This document shows positions 35,335 through 45,225 of a DNA stretch of 64,000 nt, piece after piece (position 1 is the first letter of the stretch; each line of letters opens with the position of its first letter). The notes beneath the pieces were generated by a model. That model did no database searches and was not told where the DNA came from. It saw only the letters and a list, made by a program, of their open reading frames with translations. Position numbers and translations under genes: made by a program. Origin of the DNA: Paenibacillus sp. L3-i20 (lineage in GTDB: Bacteria > Bacillota > Bacilli > Paenibacillales > Paenibacillaceae). The DNA lies in contig NZ_BQME02000001.1 in NCBI RefSeq assembly GCF_022180385.2, positions 2,779,636 to 2,843,635 of the forward strand, in the 5' to 3' direction.

Positions 35335-37092
35335 ATGCGTAAGCCAAAGAATTCAGAAACCTTTAGTCATTACTATAGTATGCTCAGCAAATATTTATTA
35401 CCTCATAAGTCAACGTTGGTCGGATTAACCGTTCTCCTATTTGGCTCCATTGCACTTCAACTCGTCAATCCGCAAATCATTCGCTATTTTATCGATACTG
35501 CAACGTCAGACAAGCCGATTGAGCTTCTAATGTATGCTGCATTAATGTTTATCGGATTTTCGATCGTTCAACAGATCATTGCAGTTTTTGCTACTTACGT
35601 CAGTGAAAATTTGGCATGGCGTACAACAAACAAGCTGCGTGGTGACTTAGCGGAACATTGCCTGCGATTAGACATGACTTTTCACAAATCGAATACGTCA
35701 GGTTCTTTAATTGAACGGGTAGATGGAGATGTAAATGCGCTGGCCAATTTTTTCTCAAGCTTTATCATCAACATGGCAGGTAACGTAATTCTCACGATCG
35801 GTATCATTATTCTGTTATTCCGCGAAAATGTTTGGATCGGCGCAGGTATGCTAATATTTGTGCTGTCTGCTCTTTATATTGTGAAAAAAATTCGGAAAAT
35901 AGCGGCTCCTGTTTGGGCAAAATGGCGGCAGTCGAATGCGGAGTTCTATGGGTTTATCGGTGAACATTTGGAAGGTACCGAAGATACTCGTGCGAATGGT
36001 GCATCTGGCTTCGTCATAAATCGGTTTTCTTCCTTAATCCGGCGAATGCTACCACTTAGAAAAAAAGCATTTTTGGGCTTTGCATCAATGTGGATCACAA
36101 CTATTATCGTATTTGCACTTGGTAATGCTATGGCATTTGCGATTTGTGCATATTTGTGGAAAACAGGCAACATAACGATAGGTACGATCTATCTCATCTT
36201 TTTTTATACGGAATTGCTTGCTAAGCCAGTTGAGAAAATTCGTATGCAGCTTGAAGATTTGCAAAAAGCAGATGCAAGCTTAAAACGTATTAGAGAGCTC
36301 TTTAACTTAACGTCAAAGATTCAAGATGGTCCTGGGGTAAAGTTGCCAGAGGGACCTTTGGCATTAGCTTTTCACAATGTAACCTTTGGATATGAAGAAC
36401 AGCCTACTCTGATTGCTCTAAATATTGACGTAAAGCCTGGACAAGTACTTGGCTTGTTAGGACGTACTGGCAGCGGGAAAACGACAATTGGTCGTTTGCT
36501 GCTCCGTTTTTATGATCCCCAGCAAGGGCACATTACATTAAACGATATCGATATTAGAAACTGTAAGTTGTCAGAACTGCGAGGTAAGGTTGCTTTAGTT
36601 ACACAAAGTATCGAAATATTGCAAGGAAGTGTAAGAGATAATTTAACCTTCTATAATAGAAGTATTTCAGATGAAACTATAGTTGAAGTGCTGGGGGATT
36701 TAGGGCTAGGAGAATGGCATGCATCACTACCAAACGGTCTTGATTCATTGCTTGATTCAGGTGGAGGCAGCTTATCTGCGGGCGAGGCTCAATTGCTTGC
36801 GTTTGCTCGTGTGTTTCTGAATGAACCAGGACTCGTCATCTTGGATGAAGCATCCTCTAGATTAGATCCACTAACGGAGCAACGTCTTGAAAGAGCAGTT
36901 GATAAGCTTCTTCGCGAGCGTACGTGCATCATTATTGCACATCGGCTAGCTACAATTGAACGAGCAGATCAAATTGTCATTCTTGAGCAAGGAACAGTTA
37001 TCGAGTCTGGAGCAAGAATTAAGCTGGCAGAGGACCCTTCCTCCAGATTTAGTCGAATGCTTGCAGCCGGGCTAGAGGAGGTAACAGCATGA
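35335..37092 (+). CDS. ABC exporter, ATPase with altered signature (first of pair)
   Basis: 585 residues. The membrane domain (25-320) precedes an ATPase with Walker A LGRTGSGKTT, a signature altered to LSAGEAQLLAFARV (canonical LSGGQ) and Walker B LVILDEASSRLD with catalytic Glu intact. It overlaps the next gene by 4 bp (ATGA). Such partner asymmetry is typical of heterodimeric exporters with one consensus and one degenerate ATP site. Substrate unknown. Confidence 0.82.
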   Translation: MRKPKNSETFSHYYSMLSKYLLPHKSTLVGLTVLLFGSIALQLVNPQIIRYFIDTATSDKPIELLMYAALMFIGFSIVQQIIAVFATYVSENLAWRTTNKLRGDLAEHCLRLDMTFHKSNTSGSLIERVDGDVNALANFFSSFIINMAGNVILTIGIIILLFRENVWIGAGMLIFVLSALYIVKKIRKIAAPVWAKWRQSNAEFYGFIGEHLEGTEDTRANGASGFVINRFSSLIRRMLPLRKKAFLGFASMWITTIIVFALGNAMAFAICAYLWKTGNITIGTIYLIFFYTELLAKPVEKIRMQLEDLQKADASLKRIRELFNLTSKIQDGPGVKLPEGPLALAFHNVTFGYEEQPTLIALNIDVKPGQVLGLLGRTGSGKTTIGRLLLRFYDPQQGHITLNDIDIRNCKLSELRGKVALVTQSIEILQGSVRDNLTFYNRSISDETIVEVLGDLGLGEWHASLPNGLDSLLDSGGGSLSAGEAQLLAFARVFLNEPGLVILDEASSRLDPLTEQRLERAVDKLLRERTCIIIAHRLATIERADQIVILEQGTVIESGARIKLAEDPSSRFSRMLAAGLEEVTA

Positions 37093-38861
37093 GCACTTTT
37101 AAATATATGATGAGATTAATTGGTTATCGTAAAAGCTTGTATTTTGTTAATGCACTCATCTGGACCATAATTTACATCATTCCTATTTTTCCCGGCCTTA
37201 TTGTAAAAGCATTTTTTGATTCGTTGACGCTTGATGATCCAGTTATTTATGGAACTGGGATGTTAGTAGCTATGCTAATTGGAGTGGCGATTGCTCGAAG
37301 TTTAAGCGTATGTATAGGATTTATTACAGATGTAAACTTTAGATTTAGGGTGAGTATGCTACTTAGACGAAACTTGCTTGAACATGTACAGAAGGAGCCG
37401 GGAGCTAAGGCAATACCTTGCTCACCTGGAGAAGCGATTAGTTACTTCCGTGATGATGTCGATCAAACGGAAGAAGCAACCAGTTGGTCTGTGGATGTAT
37501 TCGGTATGACCTGCTTTGCTGTTATTGCTTGCTTTATACTTATACGTATTGATGCAGGGATGACGCTGCTCGTATTTCTTCCACTTGTACTCGTAGTTAT
37601 TGCTGCACAACTTGCTACGACGAAGCTGCAGAAGTACCGCTCTGCGAGCAGAGAAGCGACCTCAAAGGTTACTGGAGCGATTAGCGAGATGTTCGGCAAT
37701 GTGCAAGCGATACAAGTTGCCGGTGCAGAAAAGCGGGTAGTAGATCGCTTTAGAATTCTCAACGAAAATCGGCGTAAGACGATGCTTAAAGATAAGTTAA
37801 TGACTGAAGGGCTAGACTCGATTTTTTCGAACACCGTTAATTTGGGAACGGGATTGATTCTTCTGCTTGCAGGAGCAAAAATGCGCAGTGGGGAATTTGC
37901 AATTGGAGATTTTGCACTTTTTGTGTATTACTTAACGTTTGTTACTCAATTTATTGCTAACTTTGGCAGGTTTCTAACTTATTTTAAACAAATGAGCATC
38001 GCATTATCCCGATTGACTTGGATTTTACAAGGATCACCTGCAAAGGTGCTTACATTGTATAAATCATTGCGTTTGCGCAAAAAGGATGAACAAGTAACAG
38101 AAACAGCTGTACTTTCGGAGAGCGAAAAGCTTGAGCTACTTGAAGTAAAAGGATTAACCTATCGCTATCCAGAAACAGGCAGAGGAATTGAAAATATAGA
38201 TCTTCATTTGCCGAAAGGTTCTTTTACAGTAGTGACTGGTCCAATCGGTTCTGGCAAAACAACACTTGTACGGGTTCTGCTTGGTCTTCTGCCAAAAGAT
38301 AGTGGAGTAGTACATTGGAATGGAGTAGAAATAGCTGATCATGCTTCATTTTTTATTCCACCTAGAAGTGCCTATACAGCTCAAGTTCCAAGGTTATATA
38401 GTGATTCGCTTCGCGATAACATTTTGTTAGGCCAACCATTTCATGAAGATGCCATGCAAAGAGCTATTCATACTGCAGTAATGGAAGATGATCTCAAACA
38501 GTTGCCAGAAGGTTTAAATACGATGATAGGGCCGCGGGGAGTTAAGTTGTCTGGCGGACAAGTGCAAAGGAGTGCAGCTGCTAGAATGTTAGTAAGAGAG
38601 GCAGACCTCTTCGTATTTGATGATCTTTCGAGTGCACTTGATGTTGAGACGGAACGTAAGCTTTGGACTCGACTATTTGCAGAAAGAGGAGAGGCGACTT
38701 GTTTAGTTATCTCTCACAGAAAAGCAGCGTTATCCAATGCGGATCATATTATTGTAATGAAAGATGGCTACGTTGAAGCAGAAGGAACACTTGATAAACT
38801 GCTGGAAGAAAATGAATCTTTCAGAGGGCTCTGGCATGGTGATCAAGAGGTGCGAGATTAA
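37089..38861 (+). CDS. ABC exporter with degenerate Walker B (second of pair)
   Basis: 590 residues. Membrane domain 15-310, then Walker A TGPIGSGKTT and a canonical signature LSGGQVQRSAAARM. Walker B reads LFVFDDLSSALD, where Asp replaces the catalytic Glu. In the heterodimer the site made of this Walker B and the partner's altered LSAGE signature would be the degenerate one, leaving one hydrolytic site, as in BmrCD or TM287/288. Translationally coupled to the preceding gene. Confidence 0.83.
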   Translation: MSTFKYMMRLIGYRKSLYFVNALIWTIIYIIPIFPGLIVKAFFDSLTLDDPVIYGTGMLVAMLIGVAIARSLSVCIGFITDVNFRFRVSMLLRRNLLEHVQKEPGAKAIPCSPGEAISYFRDDVDQTEEATSWSVDVFGMTCFAVIACFILIRIDAGMTLLVFLPLVLVVIAAQLATTKLQKYRSASREATSKVTGAISEMFGNVQAIQVAGAEKRVVDRFRILNENRRKTMLKDKLMTEGLDSIFSNTVNLGTGLILLLAGAKMRSGEFAIGDFALFVYYLTFVTQFIANFGRFLTYFKQMSIALSRLTWILQGSPAKVLTLYKSLRLRKKDEQVTETAVLSESEKLELLEVKGLTYRYPETGRGIENIDLHLPKGSFTVVTGPIGSGKTTLVRVLLGLLPKDSGVVHWNGVEIADHASFFIPPRSAYTAQVPRLYSDSLRDNILLGQPFHEDAMQRAIHTAVMEDDLKQLPEGLNTMIGPRGVKLSGGQVQRSAAARMLVREADLFVFDDLSSALDVETERKLWTRLFAERGEATCLVISHRKAALSNADHIIVMKDGYVEAEGTLDKLLEENESFRGLWHGDQEVRD

Positions 38862-39038
38862 ATGGAGGGACGCCTAAAGCCCGCATACCGTAGGAGAGAT
38901 GCGCTATTCTCCAGCCCTTGAATTACGATTTATAATGTTAGTCTGGTATTCTTCTCTCTGCGATTGTAAATAGGTTCCTATTTATTTATTTTGATAGATA
39001 CGTTAATATAAGCATAACAATTAAAAATACACTTGCAA

Positions 39039-39060
39039 CCGTCGATTACTGACGGTTTTT
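39039..39060 (+). terminator. Short hairpin with T-run upstream of LTA synthase-like gene
   Basis: CCGTC pairs with GACGG around a 7-base loop, followed by TTTTT. It stands 36 bases before the next start, so it may be a weak terminator of the ABC operon or a leader attenuator. The stem is short. Confidence 0.4.
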
Positions 39061-39095
39061 GTTGTTGGCAATGTATTATTCAAGGAGTGAGAAAG

Positions 39096-40988
39096 TTGAA
39101 TTCGATTTTGAACGTTTTTCGCAAATCACCTTTTTGGACAACCTTTATTCTCGTAATGGTAAAAATGGCTTTCTTCCGTCAATTTACTTTTGGCGGTATA
39201 CAAGTGGACAGATTATTGTCCGATGCAGCAGCAGTTTTGGTGCTGTTATGTGTGTTTGAGTTAATTACAACTTCAAGATGGAAGTCACTCGTATTCAACA
39301 CAACGAATGTCATTTTATCTATACTGCTGTTTTCATGTACGGTTTATTTCACATTCTTCGGCAATATACCGACATATACTGTTCTACACAGTTTAGATCA
39401 AGTAGGCGGAGTAAAAGAAAGTGTAGGATCTGCAATTAGTTTGAAATTTTTTGTGTTCTTTTTGGATTTAGCACTGCTAGCTGTACTTTACTTGCTGACG
39501 TTAAGAAGCAGAGATGACAAGGCGGAAAGCAAATCTGCAGCCAAACCACTATATGTTGGTATTGCATTATTAGTTGCTATAGGAGCTTCTTTCCTATATA
39601 TCCGTACAGATATGAAAATTACGAATGAGCTTGTTCAAGCGGAAAGACTTGGTGTTCTAAACTATCAAGTAGCAACAGCCGTCAATTTGGCAAAAGATAA
39701 AAAAGCAGTTGAAAATGGCTCTGCATTAGAAACGATGGAGACATTGGAACAGCTAGAACAAAGCTTCATAGGTGAAGGAGAAGGCGGCGTTGTAGAGGCC
39801 GGTTCCTCTAACTTTTTTGGAGTTGCAAAAGGGAAAAACGTGATTGCTATACAATTGGAATCTTTCCAAGATATGATGATTGGTCTAAAAGTAGGTGGAC
39901 AGGAAGTAACACCAGTACTAAATGATCTCATTAACAAAAATAGCTTCTACTTTCCAAATATGTTTCAACAGATTGGTTTAGGAAATACGTCCGATGCAGA
40001 ATTTTTAATGAATACTGGTATTTATCCAATCGGGAATGTTGCAATGTCAAAGGCATATGGCGATCGTGAAATACCAAGTTTGCCAAGACTTCTAGCAAAG
40101 CAAAATTACGTCTCGAATACATTCCATGTTAATGATGTAACTTATTGGGATCGTCAAGATTTATATCCTGCACTAGGATTTGATAAGTATTATGATCGTC
40201 CGAGCTTCGTAAATGATGAGTTTAATGGTCTTGGTGCTTCGGATGGTGAAATGTATCGTGTAGGCTTAGAGAAGCTAACAGAACTTCACAAAAAAAACCA
40301 GCCATTTTATGCACATTTCATTGCAACATCGAGTCATCATCCATTCTGGGTGAAAAAGGAGTTCAAGAACATTGAAATTCCAGTCGAGCTGAGCGGTACG
40401 CAGTTAGGACATTATGTTGCAGCGACAAACTATGCTGACAAAGCATTAGGTGATTTCATTGAGAACTTAAAGAAAAATGGCATGTGGGAAGATACTATTT
40501 TAGTCGTTTATGGTGATCACCATGGTTTGCAGCCAAAAGAAAATGACCCAGCTTGGGTCGAAAAAGTGCTTGGAATCAACTATGATGAACGTATTAGCCG
40601 CTTCAATGTCCCTTTGTTGATACATGCTCCAGGTGTAGAAGGGAAAACATATGGGGGTGTGGCTGGACAAATCGATATGATGCCAACCGTTGCTAATATG
40701 CTTGGTATTTCATTGAAGGACGAAGGCTATACTGTTTTCGGCAAAGATTTGCTTAATACAAAGAGAAATGTAGTCGCTATGAGAGCTTACTCTCCTAAAG
40801 GAACGTTCTTTAATGATGAGATTATGTTTATACCAGGCAAGGGCTTTGAAGATGGAACAGCAATCGATTTGAAGACGATGGAGCCAGTAGAAGACTTCAG
40901 TAAACATCGGGCAGACTATGATTACATTATAGAGGTAATGAAGCTTTCTGATGGTTATATGAAGCTTCTGCCTAAGCGAACAGAATAA
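39096..40988 (+). CDS. ltaS: Lipoteichoic acid synthase family enzyme
   Basis: 630 residues with a TTG start 8 bases after AAGGAG. Five N-terminal transmembrane helices are followed by an extracellular sulfatase-fold catalytic domain (from about residue 225): IQLESFQDM near 252, catalytic Thr in GNTSDAEFLMNTG, ATSSHHPF and VVYGDHHG as metal ligands. It transfers glycerol-phosphate from phosphatidylglycerol to build lipoteichoic acid on the outer membrane face. Firmicutes carry several paralogues (LtaS, YfnI, YqgS, YvgJ), so this may be a secondary or primase form. It is monocistronic, with a terminator downstream. Confidence 0.85.
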   Translation: MNSILNVFRKSPFWTTFILVMVKMAFFRQFTFGGIQVDRLLSDAAAVLVLLCVFELITTSRWKSLVFNTTNVILSILLFSCTVYFTFFGNIPTYTVLHSLDQVGGVKESVGSAISLKFFVFFLDLALLAVLYLLTLRSRDDKAESKSAAKPLYVGIALLVAIGASFLYIRTDMKITNELVQAERLGVLNYQVATAVNLAKDKKAVENGSALETMETLEQLEQSFIGEGEGGVVEAGSSNFFGVAKGKNVIAIQLESFQDMMIGLKVGGQEVTPVLNDLINKNSFYFPNMFQQIGLGNTSDAEFLMNTGIYPIGNVAMSKAYGDREIPSLPRLLAKQNYVSNTFHVNDVTYWDRQDLYPALGFDKYYDRPSFVNDEFNGLGASDGEMYRVGLEKLTELHKKNQPFYAHFIATSSHHPFWVKKEFKNIEIPVELSGTQLGHYVAATNYADKALGDFIENLKKNGMWEDTILVVYGDHHGLQPKENDPAWVEKVLGINYDERISRFNVPLLIHAPGVEGKTYGGVAGQIDMMPTVANMLGISLKDEGYTVFGKDLLNTKRNVVAMRAYSPKGTFFNDEIMFIPGKGFEDGTAIDLKTMEPVEDFSKHRADYDYIIEVMKLSDGYMKLLPKRTE

Positions 40989-41005
40989 TTAACATTCACA
41001 AGATG

Positions 41006-41055
41006 AAGAGAATGTCCCCTTGCAGATGAACATGCTTCGGGACATTCTTTTTCTT
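41006..41055 (+). terminator. Terminator after LTA synthase-like gene
   Basis: GAATGTCCC pairs with GGGACATTC around a 20-base loop, followed by TTTTTC. Confidence 0.8.
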
Positions 41056-41092
41056 GTTATAGCGATAAAAACATGATAGAGTGATTTGATTA

Positions 41093-41108
41093 ACGAACGT
41101 TCGTTCGT
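41093..41108. promoter_or_regulatory. TetR-type operator
   Basis: ACGAACG-TT-CGTTCGT is a perfect 7-2-7 inverted repeat ending 26 bases before the TetR start. It is the typical operator form for autorepressing TetR proteins. Confidence 0.8.
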
Positions 41109-41134
41109 CAACTCATTCGAGGAGGGAACATGAT

Positions 41135-41737
41135 ATGAGTATTGCGCTGAAAGAAGCCGCATTAACTATATTTACGCAATACGGATATGAAGGTACGTCA
41201 CTTTCGCAAATTGCTGATCAAGTTGGTCTTAAGAAGCAGTCGATATATGCACATTTTAAAGGTAAAGATGATTTATTCTTACAGGTGGTTCGAGATGCCT
41301 TTGAGATAGAGCTGGAACGTATTACTGCATTATTAAAGGATAATGAAGAAGCCTCACTTGAGGAATGTTTGTATAAAACGTTACGCAGCTATATCGATAG
41401 TTTTCAAAGTTCTAGTCATCTACGTTTTTATTTGCGCGTATCTTTTTATCCACCGCCTCATTTATATGCTGAAATTAATGGGTATTCAACCGAACACGTT
41501 GATCGAATAAGTGAGTTCTGGTTAGTACGATTTCTACAAGCAGCCGAGCAGGGCGAGCTGGGAGAATTAAATGCTGAGACGGCGAATGTGGCATTTTCGG
41601 CATTAGTAGACTCTATTTGTTTGGAACTGGTGTACGGTGGATCTGACAGAACGGAGCGACGTCTTGAAGCAGCATGGCAGGTGTACTGGCAAGGCATTTC
41701 AGGAAGTTCTAAGTCTCATAAGGAGGTTCTGAGATGA
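41135..41737 (+). CDS. TetR-family repressor
   Basis: 200 residues. The N-terminal helix-turn-helix is clear: ALTIFTQYGYEGTSLSQIAD QVGLKKQSIYAHFKGKDDLF (residues 10-49). The C-terminal helical domain binds an unknown ligand. It overlaps the aldehyde dehydrogenase gene by 4 bp, so both form one autoregulated operon under the operator at 41093. Aldehyde or a related xenobiotic is the likely inducer, by context. Confidence 0.88.
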   Translation: MSIALKEAALTIFTQYGYEGTSLSQIADQVGLKKQSIYAHFKGKDDLFLQVVRDAFEIELERITALLKDNEEASLEECLYKTLRSYIDSFQSSSHLRFYLRVSFYPPPHLYAEINGYSTEHVDRISEFWLVRFLQAAEQGELGELNAETANVAFSALVDSICLELVYGGSDRTERRLEAAWQVYWQGISGSSKSHKEVLR

Positions 41738-43140
41738 TGATTACGAAAGAAGTTGACGTGCATCGTATTTTAGATGAGCATAGGCAATTCTTTTATTCTG
41801 GTGCTACTGCAAGCAGTACATATCGGTTAGAACAATTATTAAAGCTACGCTCTGCTATTATTCGTTACGAGAATGAACTTTCCGCTGCTCTGCATAAAGA
41901 TTTAAGAAAAAGTGAAACAGAGGCTTACGCTTCGGAGATTGGGCTTGTATTGAATAGTATTGGCGTTATAGCTAAGAAGTTGAAGAAGTGGATGAAGCCT
42001 AGAAAAGTAAAAACACCCATTCAGCTCTTCGGTACAAAAAGCTACATTATGCCGGAGCCTTACGGCACGATATTGATTGTCAGTCCGTTTAATTATCCTG
42101 TTCAACTAGTGTTCGAGCCATTGATTGGCGCTATAGCAGCAGGAAATTGTGCAGTAGTGAAGCCGTCTGAACATACACCGCACGTATCGGCTGTTATTAG
42201 CAAGCTTATAGAAGAAACGTTTGATTCATCCTATATTAGAGTTATCGAAGGGGAGAAGGAGACAACTTCTGCTCTTATCAATGCTCCATTCAATTATATC
42301 TTTTTTACAGGCAGTGTAAGTGTAGGCAAGATTGTGATGCAGGCTGCAGCGAAAAATCTTGTTCCTGTCACACTGGAACTCGGGGGCAAAAGTCCCGTAA
42401 TTGTCGATCGGGCCGCCAATCTTGAGCTTGCAGCGAAGCGCATCATATGGGGTAAATTCCTTAATGCTGGGCAAACCTGTATCGCACCGGATTACATGCT
42501 TGTCCATGAAGATGTGAAGAAGCCATTGCTTGCAAAACTTCGTGAAACGATCACTTCATTTTATAGTGATGACATACAGAGGAACGATGATTTTGGACGG
42601 ATCATTAACGAGAATCAATTTGATCGTTTGGCGAAGTTGTTGGAATTGGATGCTAAACATATCATTTTCGGTGGGAGACAGGATCGTGCAGATTTGTTTC
42701 TTGAGCCGGCACTTCTCGATATTGGCAAAGTAGGCGATGGTGCTTTGGACGTTGCTACTATGGATGATGAAATTTTCGGTCCGATATTGCCGATATTGAC
42801 CTATTCACACATAGATGAAGCGATAAAGATGATCCGGCAACGTCCAAAACCGTTAGCATTATATCTCTTTACAGAAGATGATGCGATCCAGTCGTTAGTA
42901 CTGGGGACATTATCATTTGGCGGAGGATGTGTGAACGATACACTTTCACATATTATCAATCATGAACTCCCGTTTGGTGGAGTTGGAACATCTGGTATTG
43001 GTGGCTATCACGGTAAACATAGCTTTGAGCTATTCTCTCACAACAAGAGTATACTAAAGAGAAGTACTCGCTTTGAGACCGGTATTATGTTCCCTCCATA
43101 CAAGGGAAAGCTTAAATGGATACGTAAAGTATTGAAATAG
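41734..43140 (+). CDS. NAD(P)-dependent aldehyde dehydrogenase
   Basis: 468 residues, of the class 3 (YwdH/AldH3-like) group. FNYPVQLVFEPLIGAIAAGN is the cofactor-binding part, FFTGSVSVGK the turn after it, VTLELGGKSP holds the general-base Glu, and NAGQTCIAPDY contains the catalytic Cys. The C-terminal FSHNKSILKR and KLKWIRKVLK end, lightly hydrophobic, is typical of fatty-aldehyde dehydrogenases. It oxidises aldehydes to acids, probably long-chain or toxic ones. Coupled to the TetR gene; a strong terminator follows. Confidence 0.88.
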   Translation: MMITKEVDVHRILDEHRQFFYSGATASSTYRLEQLLKLRSAIIRYENELSAALHKDLRKSETEAYASEIGLVLNSIGVIAKKLKKWMKPRKVKTPIQLFGTKSYIMPEPYGTILIVSPFNYPVQLVFEPLIGAIAAGNCAVVKPSEHTPHVSAVISKLIEETFDSSYIRVIEGEKETTSALINAPFNYIFFTGSVSVGKIVMQAAAKNLVPVTLELGGKSPVIVDRAANLELAAKRIIWGKFLNAGQTCIAPDYMLVHEDVKKPLLAKLRETITSFYSDDIQRNDDFGRIINENQFDRLAKLLELDAKHIIFGGRQDRADLFLEPALLDIGKVGDGALDVATMDDEIFGPILPILTYSHIDEAIKMIRQRPKPLALYLFTEDDAIQSLVLGTLSFGGGCVNDTLSHIINHELPFGGVGTSGIGGYHGKHSFELFSHNKSILKRSTRFETGIMFPPYKGKLKWIRKVLK

Positions 43141-43177
43141 AGTCCAATATAGCAGTCAGAGATAGTAAAGCGAACTG

Positions 43178-43245
43178 AAAAAAGCATCACCTAGCGGGTA
43201 TGGCTGTTAAGAACAGCTGCACCATGCTAGGTGATGCTTTTTATT
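43178..43245. terminator. Strong terminator after aldehyde dehydrogenase
   Basis: AAAGCATCACCTAGC pairs perfectly with GCTAGGTGATGCTTT around a 30-base region with its own small stem, with A before and T after. It probably also serves the convergent ABC importer operon. Confidence 0.85.
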
Positions 43246-43314
43246 TCACTAATGAGGGAAAGCTGAGTCTTTACTGAATGGATGTTAACTTCTGCATTGG
43301 CAGTTGTTCGATTA

Positions 43315-44166
43315 CTATTTTACTGCACCGGCTGTTATACCGCCTGTAATTTGTTTCTGGAACACGGAGTAGAGAATAATGATTGGGATCATAGAAATAA
43401 CGAGTGCTGCGAACAATGGTCCCCATTCAGTACGATATTGCATTTCACCCTGCATAACCGCAATAGCGACAGGCAACGTATAAATTTTTTGCATTGGATC
43501 GTTCATTATGATCGTTCCCAAAATGTATTCGTTCCAAATAGTGAGTATATTCATAATCGCCACTGTAATGAGTCCAGGTCTTGAAAGAGGCAGCATAATA
43601 CGGAAGAAAGTACCTGCTTCGGAACTGCCGTCAATTGCCGCTGCTTCTTCCATTTCCTTCGGGAGTGATTTGTAAAATGAAACTAATACAAAAATACCAA
43701 ACGGTAAAGCTCCTGCACTGTAGACTAAAATTAGACCAAGGATGTTATTCGTAAGGTGTAAGCTGTCTAACAAGAAGAAGAGAGGTATCAAACTTAATAT
43801 AAGTGGTATCATCATCGCAGATACGTAGATGAAATACAGAAAGTTGCTGCCTTTGAATGGAAACCTGGCAATTACATAAGCAGTCATGGCCGATAGAAGA
43901 AGTGCCAGTGCTGTACTTGCTAAAGTGACAGTGACTGAATTGAAGAAATAACCAGCAAATTTGTATTCTGTCCATACGTAGGAAAAGTTGGACCAAATGA
44001 GCGGGAAGTCAGGCAGAGCCCAAGGTTTGTTTCCATAAAATTGTTTATTGTCCTTCAATGATGAAAGTAGTGTCCATACTAGAGGATATACAACTGCTAC
44101 TGTCCATACCAGCAGAAGCAGGCGGACAATCCACGTAACAAATGATTCTTTTTTGGTGAGCTTCAT
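43315..44166 (-). CDS. Sugar ABC importer permease (NgcG/MalG-like)
   Basis: 283 residues, six transmembrane helices. The EAA loop EEAAAIDGSSEAGTFFRIML lies near residue 190, the contact for the shared ATPase. It is the second permease of the three-gene importer with the genes at 44241 and 45226. No ATPase gene is present; Firmicutes commonly use the general MsmX-type ATPase. The substrate, by the binding protein, is probably GlcNAc or chitobiose. Confidence 0.85.
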   Translation of the reverse strand: MKLTKKESFVTWIVRLLLLVWTVAVVYPLVWTLLSSLKDNKQFYGNKPWALPDFPLIWSNFSYVWTEYKFAGYFFNSVTVTLASTALALLLSAMTAYVIARFPFKGSNFLYFIYVSAMMIPLILSLIPLFFLLDSLHLTNNILGLILVYSAGALPFGIFVLVSFYKSLPKEMEEAAAIDGSSEAGTFFRIMLPLSRPGLITVAIMNILTIWNEYILGTIIMNDPMQKIYTLPVAIAVMQGEMQYRTEWGPLFAALVISMIPIIILYSVFQKQITGGITAGAVK

Positions 44167-44240
44167 GATGGCTGCCTCCTAAATTTTTGTGAAGCAAATG
44201 CGCTTCAAACGGATAGAGTAACGATTGGAAGATCCGCTAG

Positions 44241-45149
44241 TTACATTTGGACTGCATCACGTTTCATTAAACGATTTAGAATTAATGAAGTAGTAAGCGT
44301 AAGCACGAGAATAAGTACGCCTATAGCGGAGGCATAACCCATATGATATTGTTTGAACCCAATTTGGTATAAGTATGATCCCATAACCTGTGTAGAATTG
44401 TCTGGACCGCCTTCAGTCATAAGCCAAATAATGATGAATGAGCCGTTAAGTGTCGTAATGACGATATGAATGATAGATACCTTCATTTGCTCCCAAATGA
44501 GCGGAATGGTAATATGCTTGAACTGATGCCATCTGGAAGCACCATCGATATTGGAAGCCTCGTACAATGACTCAGGTATATTCATAATTGCGGCCATCAA
44601 TAAAATCATATAAAAGCCAATACCAGCCCATACAGCAGGAGCAAGAATCGACCACATTGCTGTGTTCGTTTGTCCTAGCCAAACTGTAGTTACCGCTTCA
44701 TTCGTAAACAAGGAGAGAAAGGCATTGAGAAATCCGATATCTGACGGATTATAAATATATCTCCATAGAACACCGATGACAACAACAGAGATTAGGTTTG
44801 GAAAAAAGAGAATGACTCTAAACAGAGATGAACGTTTAATGTTTAAGCGTGTCAGGGCAACGGCAAGAAAAGTAGCAATAATAAGAATCAAAACGACTTT
44901 TCCGATTACAAGAAAATAGTCATTAAAGATAGCTGTACGAATAATTTCATCCTGGAACAATCGTTTATAATTGTCGATGCCTATAAATTTCATATTGCCT
45001 GAATAACCAGACCATTTAAAAAAGCTTATATATAAGCCCTTTAGCAGAGGATATGCAGTTAAGAAACAGAACAAGATGAAGGTTGGCAATATAAAGCCCA
45101 GTATGAACATGGCACGTCTTAGTCGATAGGATATTGGTTTGGCTGTCAT
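44241..45149 (-). CDS. Sugar ABC importer permease (NgcF/MalF-like)
   Basis: 302 residues, six transmembrane segments. The EAA motif YEASNIDGASRWHQFKHITIPL lies near residue 200. It is the first permease of the importer and follows the binding-protein gene on the same strand. It forms the membrane channel together with the gene at 43315. Confidence 0.85.
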   Translation of the reverse strand: MTAKPISYRLRRAMFILGFILPTFILFCFLTAYPLLKGLYISFFKWSGYSGNMKFIGIDNYKRLFQDEIIRTAIFNDYFLVIGKVVLILIIATFLAVALTRLNIKRSSLFRVILFFPNLISVVVIGVLWRYIYNPSDIGFLNAFLSLFTNEAVTTVWLGQTNTAMWSILAPAVWAGIGFYMILLMAAIMNIPESLYEASNIDGASRWHQFKHITIPLIWEQMKVSIIHIVITTLNGSFIIIWLMTEGGPDNSTQVMGSYLYQIGFKQYHMGYASAIGVLILVLTLTTSLILNRLMKRDAVQM

Positions 45150-45225
45150 GGCTCACACGCCCCTTGAAAAGTCATAGTACAGGCAGAGGAGGAACAATCC
45201 TCGACTGCCTGCTGTTACATCATAA

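Noticed and set aside
38862..39095. T-box or riboswitch leader before the LTA synthase-like gene
   Set aside because: Only a short 5-bp hairpin is seen; no T-box sequence or known riboswitch core.
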